The notes: generated from the sequence alone by a model not told the origin. 64,000 bases of DNA from Planktothrix sp. FACHB-1365 (GCF_014697575.1 NZ_JACJSC010000022.1:45383-109382); one strand, 5' to 3'. Counted from the stretch's first letter, positions 8,396-18,371 are shown. Program-made: numbers and translations.

Positions 8396-9732
8396 TGGCT
8401 ATTGAATTTCTGCTAGACAGATTTGAGCAAACTAAAGATGCGGAAGCATTGATTTGGCGCGATCGCTCACTGCTTTATAGTGAACTGAATAAACTGGTGA
8501 AATTTTGGCAGGAACGTATACACAAAGAGTTAATTCCTCAAGGTGCAGTTGTCACTTTGGAAGCAGATTTTTCACCTAATGCGGTGGCTTTGTTATTAGC
8601 TTTACTCCAGCATAATTGTATAGTAGCTGTTTTAACAGCCGAGATGAAAACCAGTCGGGCTGAGTTGCGTCAGATTGCAGAAGTAGAATGGATCATCAAG
8701 ATAGATCCAGAAGATGATGTGAGCCTGGAAAAAACAGGAACTCAAGCGACCCATGAGTTTTTGTGTCAACTGCGCGATCGCCAACATCCAGGACTGATCA
8801 TTTTCACCTCTGGTTCTACAGGTAAGAGTAAAGCCGCTATTCATGATTTTGCTCTTATGCAAGAGAAGTTTCAAACCCTCAGACCTGCTCAGAGGACATT
8901 GTTATTTTTACTATTTGATCATATTGGCGGTATTAATACTCTGTTGCATATTCTAGCAAATGGGGGATGTGCGGTTATACCCTTAGATCACTCTTGCGAA
9001 ACAGTAGCATCTGCGATCGCCCAATATCGAGTACAGGTATTACCCACTTCACCGACCTTTCTCACGCTCCTACTTCTGAGTGGTGTTCACCAGCGATATG
9101 ACCTGAGTTCCTTAGAAATTATTACCTATGGTACAGAAGTCATGCCAGAAAGCGTTCTTAGCAGCTTAAACCAACTTTTTCCTCAAATCCGCTTTCATCA
9201 AACCTACGGACTTACAGAACTGGGGATCATGCGTTCAAAATCCCGATCATCTGATTCTTTATGGTTTAAGGTGGGTGGGGAAGGATATGAAACCCGCATT
9301 GTTAACGGAATGCTGGAAATTAAAGCCAAAAGCGCTATGCTGGGCTACTTGAACGCTCCCGCACCTTTTACTCCAGATGGTTGGTATATGACAGGGGATG
9401 TGGTGGAAATTGACGGGGAGTGGATCAAGATTCTCGGACGTAAATCGGAAATAATTAACGTCGGAGGTCAAAAGGTTTATCCGGCTGAAGTAGAGAGTAT
9501 TTTACAAGCTATGGAAGGGGTAGCGGAGGTTTCAGTTAAAGGTGAAGCAAATCCCATTACTGGTAATATAGTGACCGCAAAGGTGCGCCTGACAACCGAT
9601 GAATCTTTGCGTAACTTTCGCATCAGATTACGCGCTTTTTGTCAAGACAAATTAGAGTCTTATAAAATTCCTGTGCGGGTAACACTGGTACAGGAAAGAT
9701 TGCATAGCGATCGCTTCAAAAAAAGCCATTAG
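8395..9732 (+). CDS. AMP-forming acyl/amino acid ligase
   Basis: A 445-residue member of the ANL (adenylating) superfamily. Core motifs are in order: A3 phosphate loop FTSGSTGKSK (137-146), A5 YGLTELG, A7 YMTGDVVEIDG, and A8 hinge ILGRKSEIINVGGQKVYP. The C-terminus has basic residues (DRFKKSH) where the A10 lysine is expected. It is shorter than most fatty-acyl ligases (500-560), mainly at the N-terminus, as is usual for stand-alone ligases that load carrier proteins. It begins on the last base of the ACP stop codon, so it probably adenylates a carboxylic or amino acid and loads it on that ACP. The substrate cannot be read from the sequence. Confidence 0.85.
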   Translation: MAIEFLLDRFEQTKDAEALIWRDRSLLYSELNKLVKFWQERIHKELIPQGAVVTLEADFSPNAVALLLALLQHNCIVAVLTAEMKTSRAELRQIAEVEWIIKIDPEDDVSLEKTGTQATHEFLCQLRDRQHPGLIIFTSGSTGKSKAAIHDFALMQEKFQTLRPAQRTLLFLLFDHIGGINTLLHILANGGCAVIPLDHSCETVASAIAQYRVQVLPTSPTFLTLLLLSGVHQRYDLSSLEIITYGTEVMPESVLSSLNQLFPQIRFHQTYGLTELGIMRSKSRSSDSLWFKVGGEGYETRIVNGMLEIKAKSAMLGYLNAPAPFTPDGWYMTGDVVEIDGEWIKILGRKSEIINVGGQKVYPAEVESILQAMEGVAEVSVKGEANPITGNIVTAKVRLTTDESLRNFRIRLRAFCQDKLESYKIPVRVTLVQERLHSDRFKKSH

Positions 9733-9783
9733 TTTCTTCCTAAAAAACTACAAATTAACAAATTAATAACTGTGGTAATTGAA

Positions 9784-10899
9784 ATGAAAGAATACAAGTA
9801 TTGGCCAACAGGAGACATCATTAGAGTTGTTGCCACTTTTGCAGTTTTGTTTATCCATGTTACTCAATATTCAATCAGAAATTCAACCTCACTAGATATA
9901 GCTTGGTGGTCGTTAAATATAGGACAAAGCCTATCTATTTGGGCAGTTCCCGCATTTATTATGTTGAGTGGTGCTTTGTTACTCTCTCCCCAATCTTTTG
10001 ATGAAACGCCTATCGTTTTTTATAAAAAACGCCTCTTAAAAATCGGAATACCTCTGTTATTTTGGGGTATTCTATATTTCTTCCTGGAAAAAAGATGGAA
10101 TCCTGATATATCTTTTGAACATCTGATAAATGATGCCTGGATTGGTGCCATATCTTGGCATTTATATTTTTTATTTGCCATTCTGGGTTTATATATCATA
10201 ACTCCTTGGCTGAGATTAATCATCAATCAAATGGAGACTAAGCAGGCAGAGTTAATTTGGATAATTATGATTTTTGGGGTTACCACTTGTGTTGATAGTT
10301 ATATTCACATCTTTGGACTTTGGAAATGGCATATAACTTTTCGCTGGGTATCCTATTTAGGATATTATCTCATGGGTCGATATATAGTTTACCTAGCAAT
10401 TGATGATGTGGCACTTTTCAAAATTTTCACGGTTTTGGGGTTGTTTTCTAACATTATTGGTAGATATTTGGAAATGGTATTTAAAGACGGAAATATTGCT
10501 TATTACTACAACAATATGTATTCAAGTACAACAGTAATATTATTATCAATTGGAATTTTAGGATTAATTATTTTCTTTACAAAAGAAATTAATGAAAATT
10601 CAAAAATAGTTAAATATTGTCGTTTATTAGCACCCAGCACTTTTGGCATATATTTAGTCCATGTATTGATTATTCAAGAGTTACACTATAGCTTTCATAT
10701 TCAATATCCCCAGAATATATTTATGGCTTTACTCTATAGTTTGATTTTGCTGGGATTGAGTTTATTGTTAGTGTATTTAATGGGTTTTATTCCCTGGATT
10801 CGTTCTGTTGTCAGTTGTAATACACAAAAAATATTAGAGGATAATCAAATCAACATATTTAGTCTCAAAAAATATTTATTTTATAAAGAAATTGCCTAG
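9784..10899 (+). CDS. Acyltransferase 3 family membrane protein
   Basis: An integral membrane protein of about 371 residues with around ten hydrophobic helices. The N-terminus has the acyltransferase-3 pattern (GDIIRVVATFAVLFIHV, with the family His in FIHV). Such proteins O-acylate extracytoplasmic sugars, glycans or other small molecules. The ATG at 9784 is used; an in-frame GTG at 9772 would add four residues. It follows the ligase by about 50 bp and is probably the sixth gene of the same transcript. In context it could add an acyl group to the product during or after export. The bases are more AT-rich than in the preceding genes. Confidence 0.82.
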   Translation: MKEYKYWPTGDIIRVVATFAVLFIHVTQYSIRNSTSLDIAWWSLNIGQSLSIWAVPAFIMLSGALLLSPQSFDETPIVFYKKRLLKIGIPLLFWGILYFFLEKRWNPDISFEHLINDAWIGAISWHLYFLFAILGLYIITPWLRLIINQMETKQAELIWIIMIFGVTTCVDSYIHIFGLWKWHITFRWVSYLGYYLMGRYIVYLAIDDVALFKIFTVLGLFSNIIGRYLEMVFKDGNIAYYYNNMYSSTTVILLSIGILGLIIFFTKEINENSKIVKYCRLLAPSTFGIYLVHVLIIQELHYSFHIQYPQNIFMALLYSLILLGLSLLLVYLMGFIPWIRSVVSCNTQKILEDNQINIFSLKKYLFYKEIA

Positions 10900-11063
10900 A
10901 AAATTAATATATTTAAAGGAGTGTATTTTGGTTGTTTATATAAAAAACAGTATTTCTCTAAATTAACAAAAATAAAAATTAAAAAATACACAGGCTACTC
11001 TGCTGTAATATATCCTTTATCATCCTTCACCGACCTACCACCTTTAACTCATAGGAATGCTAT

Positions 11064-13085
11064 ATGCGCTATTTTGAGGAATACTGCGAAGTCCATTTAG
11101 ACCCCAGCATTGCGCCCTATAATTGGGTATTTAGAAGTCACGAAAAAATCTGTATTAGATTTGGTGTTCACCGATCTAAACATCCCGATTATGGTCAAAT
11201 AGTCTATGAGTTAAATGATGGTCAAGGATATTGTGATGTAGAGCGCATCAGAACAAAAACGGAGAGTGTGAGCGAAAATGGCTTCCAGATGTTTTCTGTT
11301 ATTCTCCCACCTGTTAGTAATGGGGGAGGATATCAATATAGATTAGGCTATGTGGATACTGATGGAATTGAACATACAAGTGAGCGATCGCAATTTTTGT
11401 TAGTCTGCGATGAAGCACCACGTTCAATGACAGAAATTCCCTCTATATTTTTAGGAATTGTCAATCATTATCCTGTATACGGCCCCAAACCATCTGTACC
11501 CATGACATCTAGCCCCAAAGATTGGGGTTCTCGTTTATTTTACTCCATTATTATTGATAGATTTGCTCTGAGTAAAGACACAACTCGTACTCCTCTAAGC
11601 CCCGTTAAATATGATCCATCTTGCCCCCATTCCAGTCATGGAGGCACAATTCAAGGTATAATTGAGCATTTAGAATACCTCAAGTCATTGGGAGTTAGAG
11701 CAATTATTCTTACTCCTGTATACGTTAATGCTCCTGATGGTTATCATGGCTATCATCCCATTCATTTATTGATGGTTGATCCGCGTCTGGGTACAATTCA
11801 AACTTTACGAGAACTGGTAAAAAAAGCGCATGAAGCTGATATTGCTGTCATTTTAGACGTAGTAAATAATCACATTGCTGATAGCATTAACTGGGAAGAA
11901 TATGGCGGCCCACCAGGAGGAGAATTCAAATATGTGCAAGGTGAAGAATCCGCCGTTTTACCTTTTCCGATCGAAGCCAGGAATACATCACTCTTTCACG
12001 GGCCAGAATACACCGATATGGTGAATCAAAGATTGTTTGGATTTTTAGAAGACTGGCGCACAGAAACACCTTATGTTCGTGAATTATTAATTCAACACCT
12101 AAAATACTGGATTGCCGAAACTGATATTGATGGTTTTCGCTACGATTCTGCACGTCACGTTGGTTTAGACTTTTGGCAACCTTGTGTCGAAGAAATATCA
12201 AGATATGCTGGGATTTTCGGAAAAAAAGAATTTCTGCAAATAGCCGAACACGCAGGGAGTACCCACGAACAAGTCATTGAATATAATAATGCCAAATTTT
12301 CTGGTTTGATTGACTACCCTACCTATTATATTGTCAAACATTCTTTAGGCAATGGTAATTGGTTGTGGGGTTTGGCAGATTATTTTTGTGGTTTTCTCAA
12401 GCCATCACAGTCATATTATGCGGGTTGGCAGAATAATATTATGTTCTTGGATAACCAAGACACCAGTAGAATTTTTCATGAATTTTGGAATCGTACTCAC
12501 AACCGAGAACAAGCGCGTATCCGTGTACATTTTGCCCTAGCTTGTTTGATATTAGGGCCGCAAATACCTTCTATTTATCAAGGAACAGAACAGGAATTTG
12601 ATGGTGCATTAGGATGGCATGAAGAAGAAGGTCAAGAAGAATCTATTGGTCATGATTGCTATGTGCGTGAGGATATGTTTGATAATCCTGCTTGCGATTG
12701 GAAATTTGGTGTAATTAACCGCAAAATTTTTCACCCCTATAGCAGAAACCACCCGACTTTTTTACTGATTCGACAATTAGCAAAAATTCGATTTCAACAC
12801 CGGCTTTTTCAAAGTGGAACTCGAACTTTGTTACATTCTAAAAATAATGGTTTATGGTGTGTACTGATTCATGGTATAGCTAACGAACACCCTTTATTTA
12901 TTGCTTTTAATTTGGGGCCGAATCCATTGTTAGAGGAAGCTTTCAAGATTCCTCATTGGTATGGGGAGTTTTGCGGAGCCGATATATTAATGACTATATC
13001 GGGTGGAGTGTTTCATTTAGTAAAAGATGAGATGCGAATTAAACTTTCACCCTTCTCTTTTGTTTTAGGGCGACTCTTACATTAA
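11064..13085 (+). CDS. GH13 alpha-amylase family protein
   Basis: A 673-residue cytoplasmic protein without signal peptide. An N-terminal beta-rich domain (about 1-130) precedes the (beta/alpha)8 barrel. GH13 regions visible are I (VILDVVNNH), II (GFRYDSARH, nucleophile D361), III (QIAEHAG, acid/base E395) and IV (FLDNQDTSR, D466). Region IV has Gln465 where almost all GH13 enzymes have His. The C-terminal ~100 residues form the usual beta domain. A 164-bp gap separates it from the acyltransferase gene, so a separate promoter is possible. Next to a hydrolase with a starch-binding-like domain and two acyltransferases, it may prepare, trim or transglycosylate the sugar part of the product; a housekeeping maltodextrin role is also possible. 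Confidence 0.88.
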   Translation: MRYFEEYCEVHLDPSIAPYNWVFRSHEKICIRFGVHRSKHPDYGQIVYELNDGQGYCDVERIRTKTESVSENGFQMFSVILPPVSNGGGYQYRLGYVDTDGIEHTSERSQFLLVCDEAPRSMTEIPSIFLGIVNHYPVYGPKPSVPMTSSPKDWGSRLFYSIIIDRFALSKDTTRTPLSPVKYDPSCPHSSHGGTIQGIIEHLEYLKSLGVRAIILTPVYVNAPDGYHGYHPIHLLMVDPRLGTIQTLRELVKKAHEADIAVILDVVNNHIADSINWEEYGGPPGGEFKYVQGEESAVLPFPIEARNTSLFHGPEYTDMVNQRLFGFLEDWRTETPYVRELLIQHLKYWIAETDIDGFRYDSARHVGLDFWQPCVEEISRYAGIFGKKEFLQIAEHAGSTHEQVIEYNNAKFSGLIDYPTYYIVKHSLGNGNWLWGLADYFCGFLKPSQSYYAGWQNNIMFLDNQDTSRIFHEFWNRTHNREQARIRVHFALACLILGPQIPSIYQGTEQEFDGALGWHEEEGQEESIGHDCYVREDMFDNPACDWKFGVINRKIFHPYSRNHPTFLLIRQLAKIRFQHRLFQSGTRTLLHSKNNGLWCVLIHGIANEHPLFIAFNLGPNPLLEEAFKIPHWYGEFCGADILMTISGGVFHLVKDEMRIKLSPFSFVLGRLLH

Positions 13086-13107
13086 CCAATGCTTTCGCCA
13101 AAAGGTT

Positions 13108-13173
13108 GTAGGGTGGGTGACCACTGATCAATTGATGTTGAGATCCTTGTCTTTCTCGTGTTACCCACCCTAC
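13108..13173. terminator. Inverted repeat between convergent genes
   Basis: The arms GTAGGGTGGGTGA and TTACCCACCCTAC form a stem around about 40 bases, between the convergent GH13 and gyrA genes. It probably acts as a bidirectional terminator. The arms resemble the GTAGGGTGCGTAAG repeats at 60669-60791. Confidence 0.55.
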
Positions 13174-13192
13174 GATTAAAAATCAACCGGAT

Positions 13193-15826
13193 TTATTCTT
13201 CTTCTCCCGATTCTTCTGAAGTTGATGAAGTTTCCGCATCTTCTCCAGAGGCTGGAACAATGGCAACCGCCGCAATTGAATCTTCTTCGTATAAGCGCTG
13301 AACTCGAACCCCGGTCGCACTTCGAGACTGAAGGGGAATGGCATTCACCACTTGACGAATAATAATTCCACGACTGCTAATTAACATTAACTCCTCAGTT
13401 TCATCCACAACTTTTAAGGCAACAACTTCATCTTTTTTAGCATGGGGTTTAAACTTGGTGGCAATAATGCCTTTCCCTGCCCGATTTTGTAAGCGGAATT
13501 GAGACACCGGAACCCGTTTTCCATAACCACTGGCGGTGATGACTAAAACGGATAATCCTTGAGCGGTTCCCTCCGTTACAACTTCAGTTTCAGTTTCATT
13601 TTCCTCGGTGGTTTCTGTGGCTATTACCATTAATTCTTCATCGGTTTCCGGTTCTTCACCTTCGGCTTCCGCCAGATTAGAAATAATCGCACTGGGCAAA
13701 ATATCCATGCTAATTAAGGTATCATCTCCTTTCAATTTCATGGATTTAACGCCTCGGGTTGCCCGTCCTAACGGTCGCAATTGTTTATCATTGGCTTTAA
13801 AATGAATTGCCATACCATGACGGGAACCAATAATAATTCCATCTTCAACTTTTGCCCGTCTCACCCAGCGTAATTCATCCCCTTCTTCTAAGGAAATGGC
13901 AATTAAACCATTAGTCCGAATATTACTAAAGGCGGATAATTGGGTTTTCTTAATAAATCCTCCTTTGGTTAACATCACCAAGTATTCATCATCGCTAAAT
14001 TCGCTAACGTGAACAATAGAGGTGATCCGTTCTTCCTTGGGAATGGGTAACATTTGAACGATGGGAACTCCTCGCGCGGTGCGGGAAGCAACGGGGATTT
14101 GATAGGCTTTGATACTATAAACAACACCCCGTTCACTAAAGAATAAGACAGTATCATGATCGCAACAGGTGATAAAGTGTTGAACTTCATCATCCTCTTT
14201 CATTTTGGTGCCTTGTTTACCTTTTGTGGCTCGACTTTGGGCGGCAAAAGTATTCACAGGCATTCGTTTCATATAACCTTGTTCTGTTAACAGAATTAAG
14301 GCTTTTTCATTGGCAATTAAATCGGTTTCATCTAACTCCCCTTCGGTATGTTCAATTATAGTCCGCCGAGGGGTATTGAACTTTTGTTTGAGTTCTAGGG
14401 CTTCCTGTTCAACAATTTCTAAGATTCGTTCCCTGCGCGCTAAAATATCGTACAAATCAGCAATTTTAATTTGCAGTTCTTGGTGCTCTTGGTCAATTTT
14501 TTGAGCTTCTAAAGCGGTTAACCGTCGCAATTGCATTTGTAAAATTGCATCGGCTTGTTGTTCAGATAATCCATAGTTGGTCATTAATTCTTGTTTGACG
14601 ATGGGAATATCAGCCGCATGACGAATTAAGGCAATAATGGCATCTAAATTGTCTAAAGCAATTAATAACCCCTGTAAAAGATGATCTCGTTCTTGGGCTT
14701 TCCTGAGTTCATATTCCGTGCGTCTGCGAATCGTTTGTTCGCGGAATTGGAGGAATACTTCTAAGAAGCGTTTGAGGTTAAGAATTTCCGGGCGGCTATT
14801 GACTAACGCCAACATATTAGCCCCAAAATTGGTTTGTAAGGGCGTTTGTTTGTAGAGGTTATTGAGAACTACACGGGCATAAGCATCCCGTTTGAGTTCA
14901 ATTACAATCCGCATTCCATCGCGATCGCTTTCATCCCGAATATCAGAAATTCCCTCTAATTTCTTATCATTTACCATTTCCGCAATCCGTTCAATCATCG
15001 CGGCTTTATTGGTTTGATAAGGCAATTGAGTAATAATAATCGCATCTCGATCGGGTCTTCCTTTATGTTCGATGGTTTCAATGGTGGCAACCCCACGCAT
15101 GGTAATCGAACCCCGACCATCGGTATAGGCTTCTTTAATTCCCGATGTCCCTAAAATTTGCGCCCCCGTGGGAAAATCCGGCCCCGGAATATGACGCATT
15201 AATTCAGCAATGGTAATCTCAGGATTATGAATTAATGCTACTAAACCATCGACTAATTCCCCTAAATTGTGAGGGGGAATATTGGTTGCCATCCCAACCG
15301 CAATTCCTGACGATCCATTTAATAATAATTGGGGAATTCGTGCGGGTAAAACTAACGGTTCTTGTTGAGAACCATCGAAGTTATCGCCAAATTCAACGGT
15401 TTCTGCGTCAATATCTCGTAGGAGGGAATCAGTCGTTAAGGCTTGCAAACGACATTCGGTGTACCGCATGGCAGCCGGGGGATCGTTATCAACTGATCCG
15501 AAGTTCCCATGACCGTTAATTAACGGCGATCGCATGGAAAAATCCTGCGCCATCCGCACTAAGGCATCATAAACGGCGACATCCCCATGAGGGTGATATT
15601 TACCGAGTACCTCCCCCACCACACGGGCACATTTACGGAAGGGTCGATCAGGGGTTAAGCCCAGTTCGTTCATGGCGTATAAAATCCGTCGATGAACGGG
15701 TTTCAAACCATCCCGCGCATCTGGCAGTGCCCGCCCTACAATTACGCTCATGGCGTATTCGAGGTAGGATTGCTGCATTTCATTTCTCAGATCCGTCGGG
15801 ATAATTCTCGACTCAGAGGTACTCAT
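13193..15826 (-). CDS. gyrA: DNA gyrase subunit A
   Basis: An 877-residue subunit of the type II topoisomerase that introduces negative supercoils with GyrB. The N-terminal breakage-reunion domain has the active-site Tyr122 ([10 protein letters not shown]) and a quinolone-determining region in E. coli numbering ([10 protein letters not shown], Asp87 kept). Position 83, Ser in E. coli, is Val here (codon 15578-15580). The C-terminal six-bladed domain has a GyrA-box-like segment (ATKGKQGTK). An acidic insert ([13 protein letters not shown] to [11 protein letters not shown]) separates two blades, and the tail is acidic. Length matches cyanobacterial GyrA. It is monocistronic, in convergence with the GH13 gene. 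Confidence 0.97.
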   Translation of the reverse strand: MSTSESRIIPTDLRNEMQQSYLEYAMSVIVGRALPDARDGLKPVHRRILYAMNELGLTPDRPFRKCARVVGEVLGKYHPHGDVAVYDALVRMAQDFSMRSPLINGHGNFGSVDNDPPAAMRYTECRLQALTTDSLLRDIDAETVEFGDNFDGSQQEPLVLPARIPQLLLNGSSGIAVGMATNIPPHNLGELVDGLVALIHNPEITIAELMRHIPGPDFPTGAQILGTSGIKEAYTDGRGSITMRGVATIETIEHKGRPDRDAIIITQLPYQTNKAAMIERIAEMVNDKKLEGISDIRDESDRDGMRIVIELKRDAYARVVLNNLYKQTPLQTNFGANMLALVNSRPEILNLKRFLEVFLQFREQTIRRRTEYELRKAQERDHLLQGLLIALDNLDAIIALIRHAADIPIVKQELMTNYGLSEQQADAILQMQLRRLTALEAQKIDQEHQELQIKIADLYDILARRERILEIVEQEALELKQKFNTPRRTIIEHTEGELDETDLIANEKALILLTEQGYMKRMPVNTFAAQSRATKGKQGTKMKEDDEVQHFITCCDHDTVLFFSERGVVYSIKAYQIPVASRTARGVPIVQMLPIPKEERITSIVHVSEFSDDEYLVMLTKGGFIKKTQLSAFSNIRTNGLIAISLEEGDELRWVRRAKVEDGIIIGSRHGMAIHFKANDKQLRPLGRATRGVKSMKLKGDDTLISMDILPSAIISNLAEAEGEEPETDEELMVIATETTEENETETEVVTEGTAQGLSVLVITASGYGKRVPVSQFRLQNRAGKGIIATKFKPHAKKDEVVALKVVDETEELMLISSRGIIIRQVVNAIPLQSRSATGVRVQRLYEEDSIAAVAIVPASGEDAETSSTSEESGEEE

Positions 15827-16006
15827 ACCTTCAAAAACTCCATTACAATTTAAAATTAGTCACCTTTAACCGAAAATATTAGGAGAAATAAAATCATCTT
15901 CGGTATAGGCTCTAAAATCAGTGACTAATGCTTAAAATTATACCATAATTTGCCTTCTTCTTGGGGGTGAAATCTGGGATTAAAATTGACAATAAACTCT
16001 TGACAA

Positions 16007-16927
16007 ATGCTAACAGTTATTTATTCTGACAAATTCCTCAACCATAAGACGGGATTATTCCATCCAGAACGGCCAGAACGGTTAACCGCGATTGTAAATG
16101 CCCTAAAATCGGTATCTTGGGCCGAGCAGTTAGACTGGAAAGAACCGACTCCGGTGATGGATCGCCAGCAACCCTTGATGAGGTTATTGGAAACGGTACA
16201 TACCTCTTCCCATATTCAACGAGTTAAAGCGATCGCCGCTCAGGAGGGCGGTTATTTGGATGGAGATACCCCCATTTCGGCTGAAAGTTATGATGTGGCA
16301 CTGTTGGCGGTGAGTGCCTGGTTGGATGGGGTGGATCAAGTCTTGACAACGGCACATCCGGCTTTTGTTTTAGCGCGTCCCCCCGGACATCACGCCGAAG
16401 CTGATCGAGGGATGGGATTTTGCTTATTTTCTAATGCAGCGATCGCCGCTTATTATGCCTTAGAACAACCGGGAATTGAGAAAGTCGCTATCTTAGATTG
16501 GGATGTCCATCATGGCAATGGAACTCAAGCGTTAGTGGAAGATGATCCTCGGATCGCTTACTGTTCGTTACATCAATCTCCCTGTTATCCGGGGACGGGA
16601 TATCCAGAGGAACGTGGCTCTCACAATAATGTGCTGAATCTTCCTATGTCTCCGGGTAGTACCATTGAACTCTACAAACCCGCCTTTCAACATTATATCT
16701 TGCCCTTTTTACAACAGGTACAACCGGATTTACTAATTGTAAGTGCGGGATATGATGCCAACCAGGATGATCCCTTAGCCAGTATTTCTCTACAACCACA
16801 AGACTACGGACTGTTCACTGAATATTGTTTACAACTCACCTCTAAAATTATCTTTGGACTTGAAGGAGGCTATGATTTGCCCAGTTTATCTCAATCCGTT
16901 GTAGAAACCTTGGAAAAGTGCCTTTAA
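16007..16927 (+). CDS. Histone-deacetylase-family hydrolase (AcuC/APAH-like)
   Basis: A 306-residue zinc hydrolase of the HDAC/acetoin utilisation/acetylpolyamine amidohydrolase superfamily. Conserved metal and catalytic motifs are present: RPPGHHAEADRGMGFCLF (tandem His), LDWDVHHGNGTQ (Asp and His zinc ligands) and SAGYDANQDDPLA. In cyanobacteria such proteins may deacetylate lysines or small amides; the substrate is not known. It is divergent from gyrA and is followed by a block of 7-bp tandem repeats that begins on its stop codon. Confidence 0.9.
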   Translation: MLTVIYSDKFLNHKTGLFHPERPERLTAIVNALKSVSWAEQLDWKEPTPVMDRQQPLMRLLETVHTSSHIQRVKAIAAQEGGYLDGDTPISAESYDVALLAVSAWLDGVDQVLTTAHPAFVLARPPGHHAEADRGMGFCLFSNAAIAAYYALEQPGIEKVAILDWDVHHGNGTQALVEDDPRIAYCSLHQSPCYPGTGYPEERGSHNNVLNLPMSPGSTIELYKPAFQHYILPFLQQVQPDLLIVSAGYDANQDDPLASISLQPQDYGLFTEYCLQLTSKIIFGLEGGYDLPSLSQSVVETLEKCL

Positions 16928-16977
16928 GTTATCAGTTATCAGTTATCAGTTATCAGTTATCAGTTATCAGTTATCAG
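16927..16977. repeat. 7-bp tandem repeat (AGTTATC)
   Basis: Seven consecutive copies of AGTTATC plus a partial one, beginning on the last base of the HDAC-like gene. The same heptamer occurs as four copies at 21128-21155. It matches the STRR type of cyanobacterial heptamer repeat and has no coding role. Confidence 0.85.
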
Positions 16978-17162
16978 GGGTTGGACGAGGCTGGATAGTT
17001 TGGCAACACAGTTGATCTAAATCACAAAACTTATCGCAGTTAATCACAAATTTACAAAGCTTTCAGTCACTTAATATTCAGAAGAAAAAGTTCATAATTA
17101 ATTTAGACAAACAATGGACTTTGATCAACCTCTGAGTAACGTATCCCAAGAAAAGGTGATTT

Positions 17163-17357
17163 ATGATGGCATATCGTCCAATACCCCTTGAAGAACTTTT
17201 TGGTCAAATTATGTTTTCGAGTGTCGTGACTCGCAGTGATCGTCAACACTTGCGTTCCGCCATTTTAGGTGAGAGTTTGACCGATGATGAAAAGGCGATT
17301 ATTAACCGATTGCTGTACAATGTTCGTCGGGGGTGGGTGAAGCTAGTAGATCTGTAG
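17163..17357 (+). CDS. Small conserved cyanobacterial protein
   Basis: A 64-residue protein (MMAYRPIPLEELFGQ to RRGWVKLVDL). It is mostly helical with a basic C-terminus and has no membrane segment. The pattern looks like a small protein that I have seen as a conserved hypothetical in cyanobacteria, but I do not know its function. An AAAAGGTGATTT stretch upstream of the tandem ATGs could serve as the ribosome binding site. A 25-codon ORF at 17114 overlaps in another frame and is probably chance. The gene stands alone between the heptamer repeats and cbiX. Confidence 0.6.
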   Translation: MMAYRPIPLEELFGQIMFSSVVTRSDRQHLRSAILGESLTDDEKAIINRLLYNVRRGWVKLVDL

Positions 17358-17502
17358 TTGATCAGTACCCTGTTTTAATCAAAAATTTTCATCAATAGAG
17401 TTTCCGTTACCCAATTTTCCTTTTTATAGATAGATCCTGAAATTGAGCAATTTTCGATACAATATCAGTCGTTAACTTTACGTTCAGGATTAATCCCAAC
17501 CC

Positions 17503-18210
17503 TTGCTATCTACATCTTTGCTAGTTGCTCACGGTAGCCGAGATCCTCGTCCCCAACAAGCTTTAAATCTATTGGCAAAACGCTTAGGGGAACGTTCAGG
17601 CTTTCCTAATGTTGGAACTGCAACCTTAGAATTAGCACTCCTTCCCCTCCATCAACAGATTCAAGAGTTTGCCCAGTTAAGTCAATCTTGGGGATATTCT
17701 CAAATCCAAATTTTACCGTTATTTCTCTCGTCAGGTGTTCATGTTAACGCCGATTTACCCGCAGAAATTGCGATCGCTCAGGAACAACTTGGATCAGAAA
17801 TTCAACTCAATTTATTACCTTATTTTGGATCTAAAATTAATCGTTTAGCGGCTTTAATCGCCACAAAAATGGCAACGGTTGAGATTGAACATTGGATTTT
17901 AATCGCTCATGGTAGTCGCCATCCAGGGGGAAATCAACCCATTGAACAATTAGCAACTCAAATCAAGGCAATTCCCGCCTATTGGTCAGTTTCTTTGAAT
18001 TTTGAAACTCAAATTAAAGCCTTAATTTTATCGGGAGTTCATCAAATTGGAATTATTTCTTATTTTATGTTTTCCGGTGGCATCAGTGATGCGATCGCCC
18101 AATCCCTTCAACCGTTTTCTCAAGAATACCCCACCGTTGAATTTTATTTAATTTCACCGTTAGAAATTGACGATAAGTTAGTTGATTTAATTGAAGATTT
18201 ATTAAAATAA
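17503..18210 (+). CDS. cbiX: Sirohydrochlorin chelatase (CbiX/SirB type)
   Basis: A 235-residue chelatase with two homologous halves, each starting with the metal-site motif: LVAHGSRDPRP (N-half) and LIAHGSRHPGG (C-half). Proteins of this group insert Fe2+ or Co2+ into sirohydrochlorin for siroheme or cobalamin synthesis; which metal is used cannot be read from the sequence. The length fits the long, fused CbiX form. The start is a TTG at 17503, as no ATG gives the complete first motif. It is soluble and alone on its transcript as far as can be seen; a repeat element follows it. Confidence 0.9.
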   Translation: MLSTSLLVAHGSRDPRPQQALNLLAKRLGERSGFPNVGTATLELALLPLHQQIQEFAQLSQSWGYSQIQILPLFLSSGVHVNADLPAEIAIAQEQLGSEIQLNLLPYFGSKINRLAALIATKMATVEIEHWILIAHGSRHPGGNQPIEQLATQIKAIPAYWSVSLNFETQIKALILSGVHQIGIISYFMFSGGISDAIAQSLQPFSQEYPTVEFYLISPLEIDDKLVDLIEDLLK

Positions 18211-18232
18211 TAAGTTGTAGATTAGGATAGAA

Positions 18233-18363
18233 TATAGCAATCCGCACCTTGGAGATGGGGGTTATAATAATTTATTATTTATAACTAACATGAAACAGCC
18301 AGAAGTATTATCCCTGTTCCCTGTTCCCTGTTCCCTGTTCCCTGTTCCCTTAGAATTGCTATA
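18233..18363. repeat. MITE-like element with TATAGCAATC ends
   Basis: A 131-bp stretch bounded by TATAGCAATCC and its complement AATTGCTATA, lying between cbiX and the next gene. Inside are five tandem CCCTGTT/TTCCCTG heptamers (18312-18350). A second element with the same ends is at 52706-52837. There is no coding capacity; it looks like a non-autonomous repeat. Confidence 0.55.
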
Positions 18364-18371
18364 GATTACCC

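Noticed and set aside
4187..13085. Assignment of the cluster to a known cyanobacterial peptide pathway (microcystin, aeruginosin, cyanopeptolin and similar)
   Set aside because: There are no NRPS or PKS modules and no matching tailoring genes.
16927..16977. Possible plasmid-type iteron origin
   Set aside because: The 7-bp units are too short for iterons, no Rep gene or DnaA boxes are near, and similar heptamers occur elsewhere in the window.
17114..17191. 25-codon ORF overlapping the 64-residue gene, as a leader peptide
   Set aside because: There is no attenuator structure, and the peptide has no run of one amino acid; probably chance.
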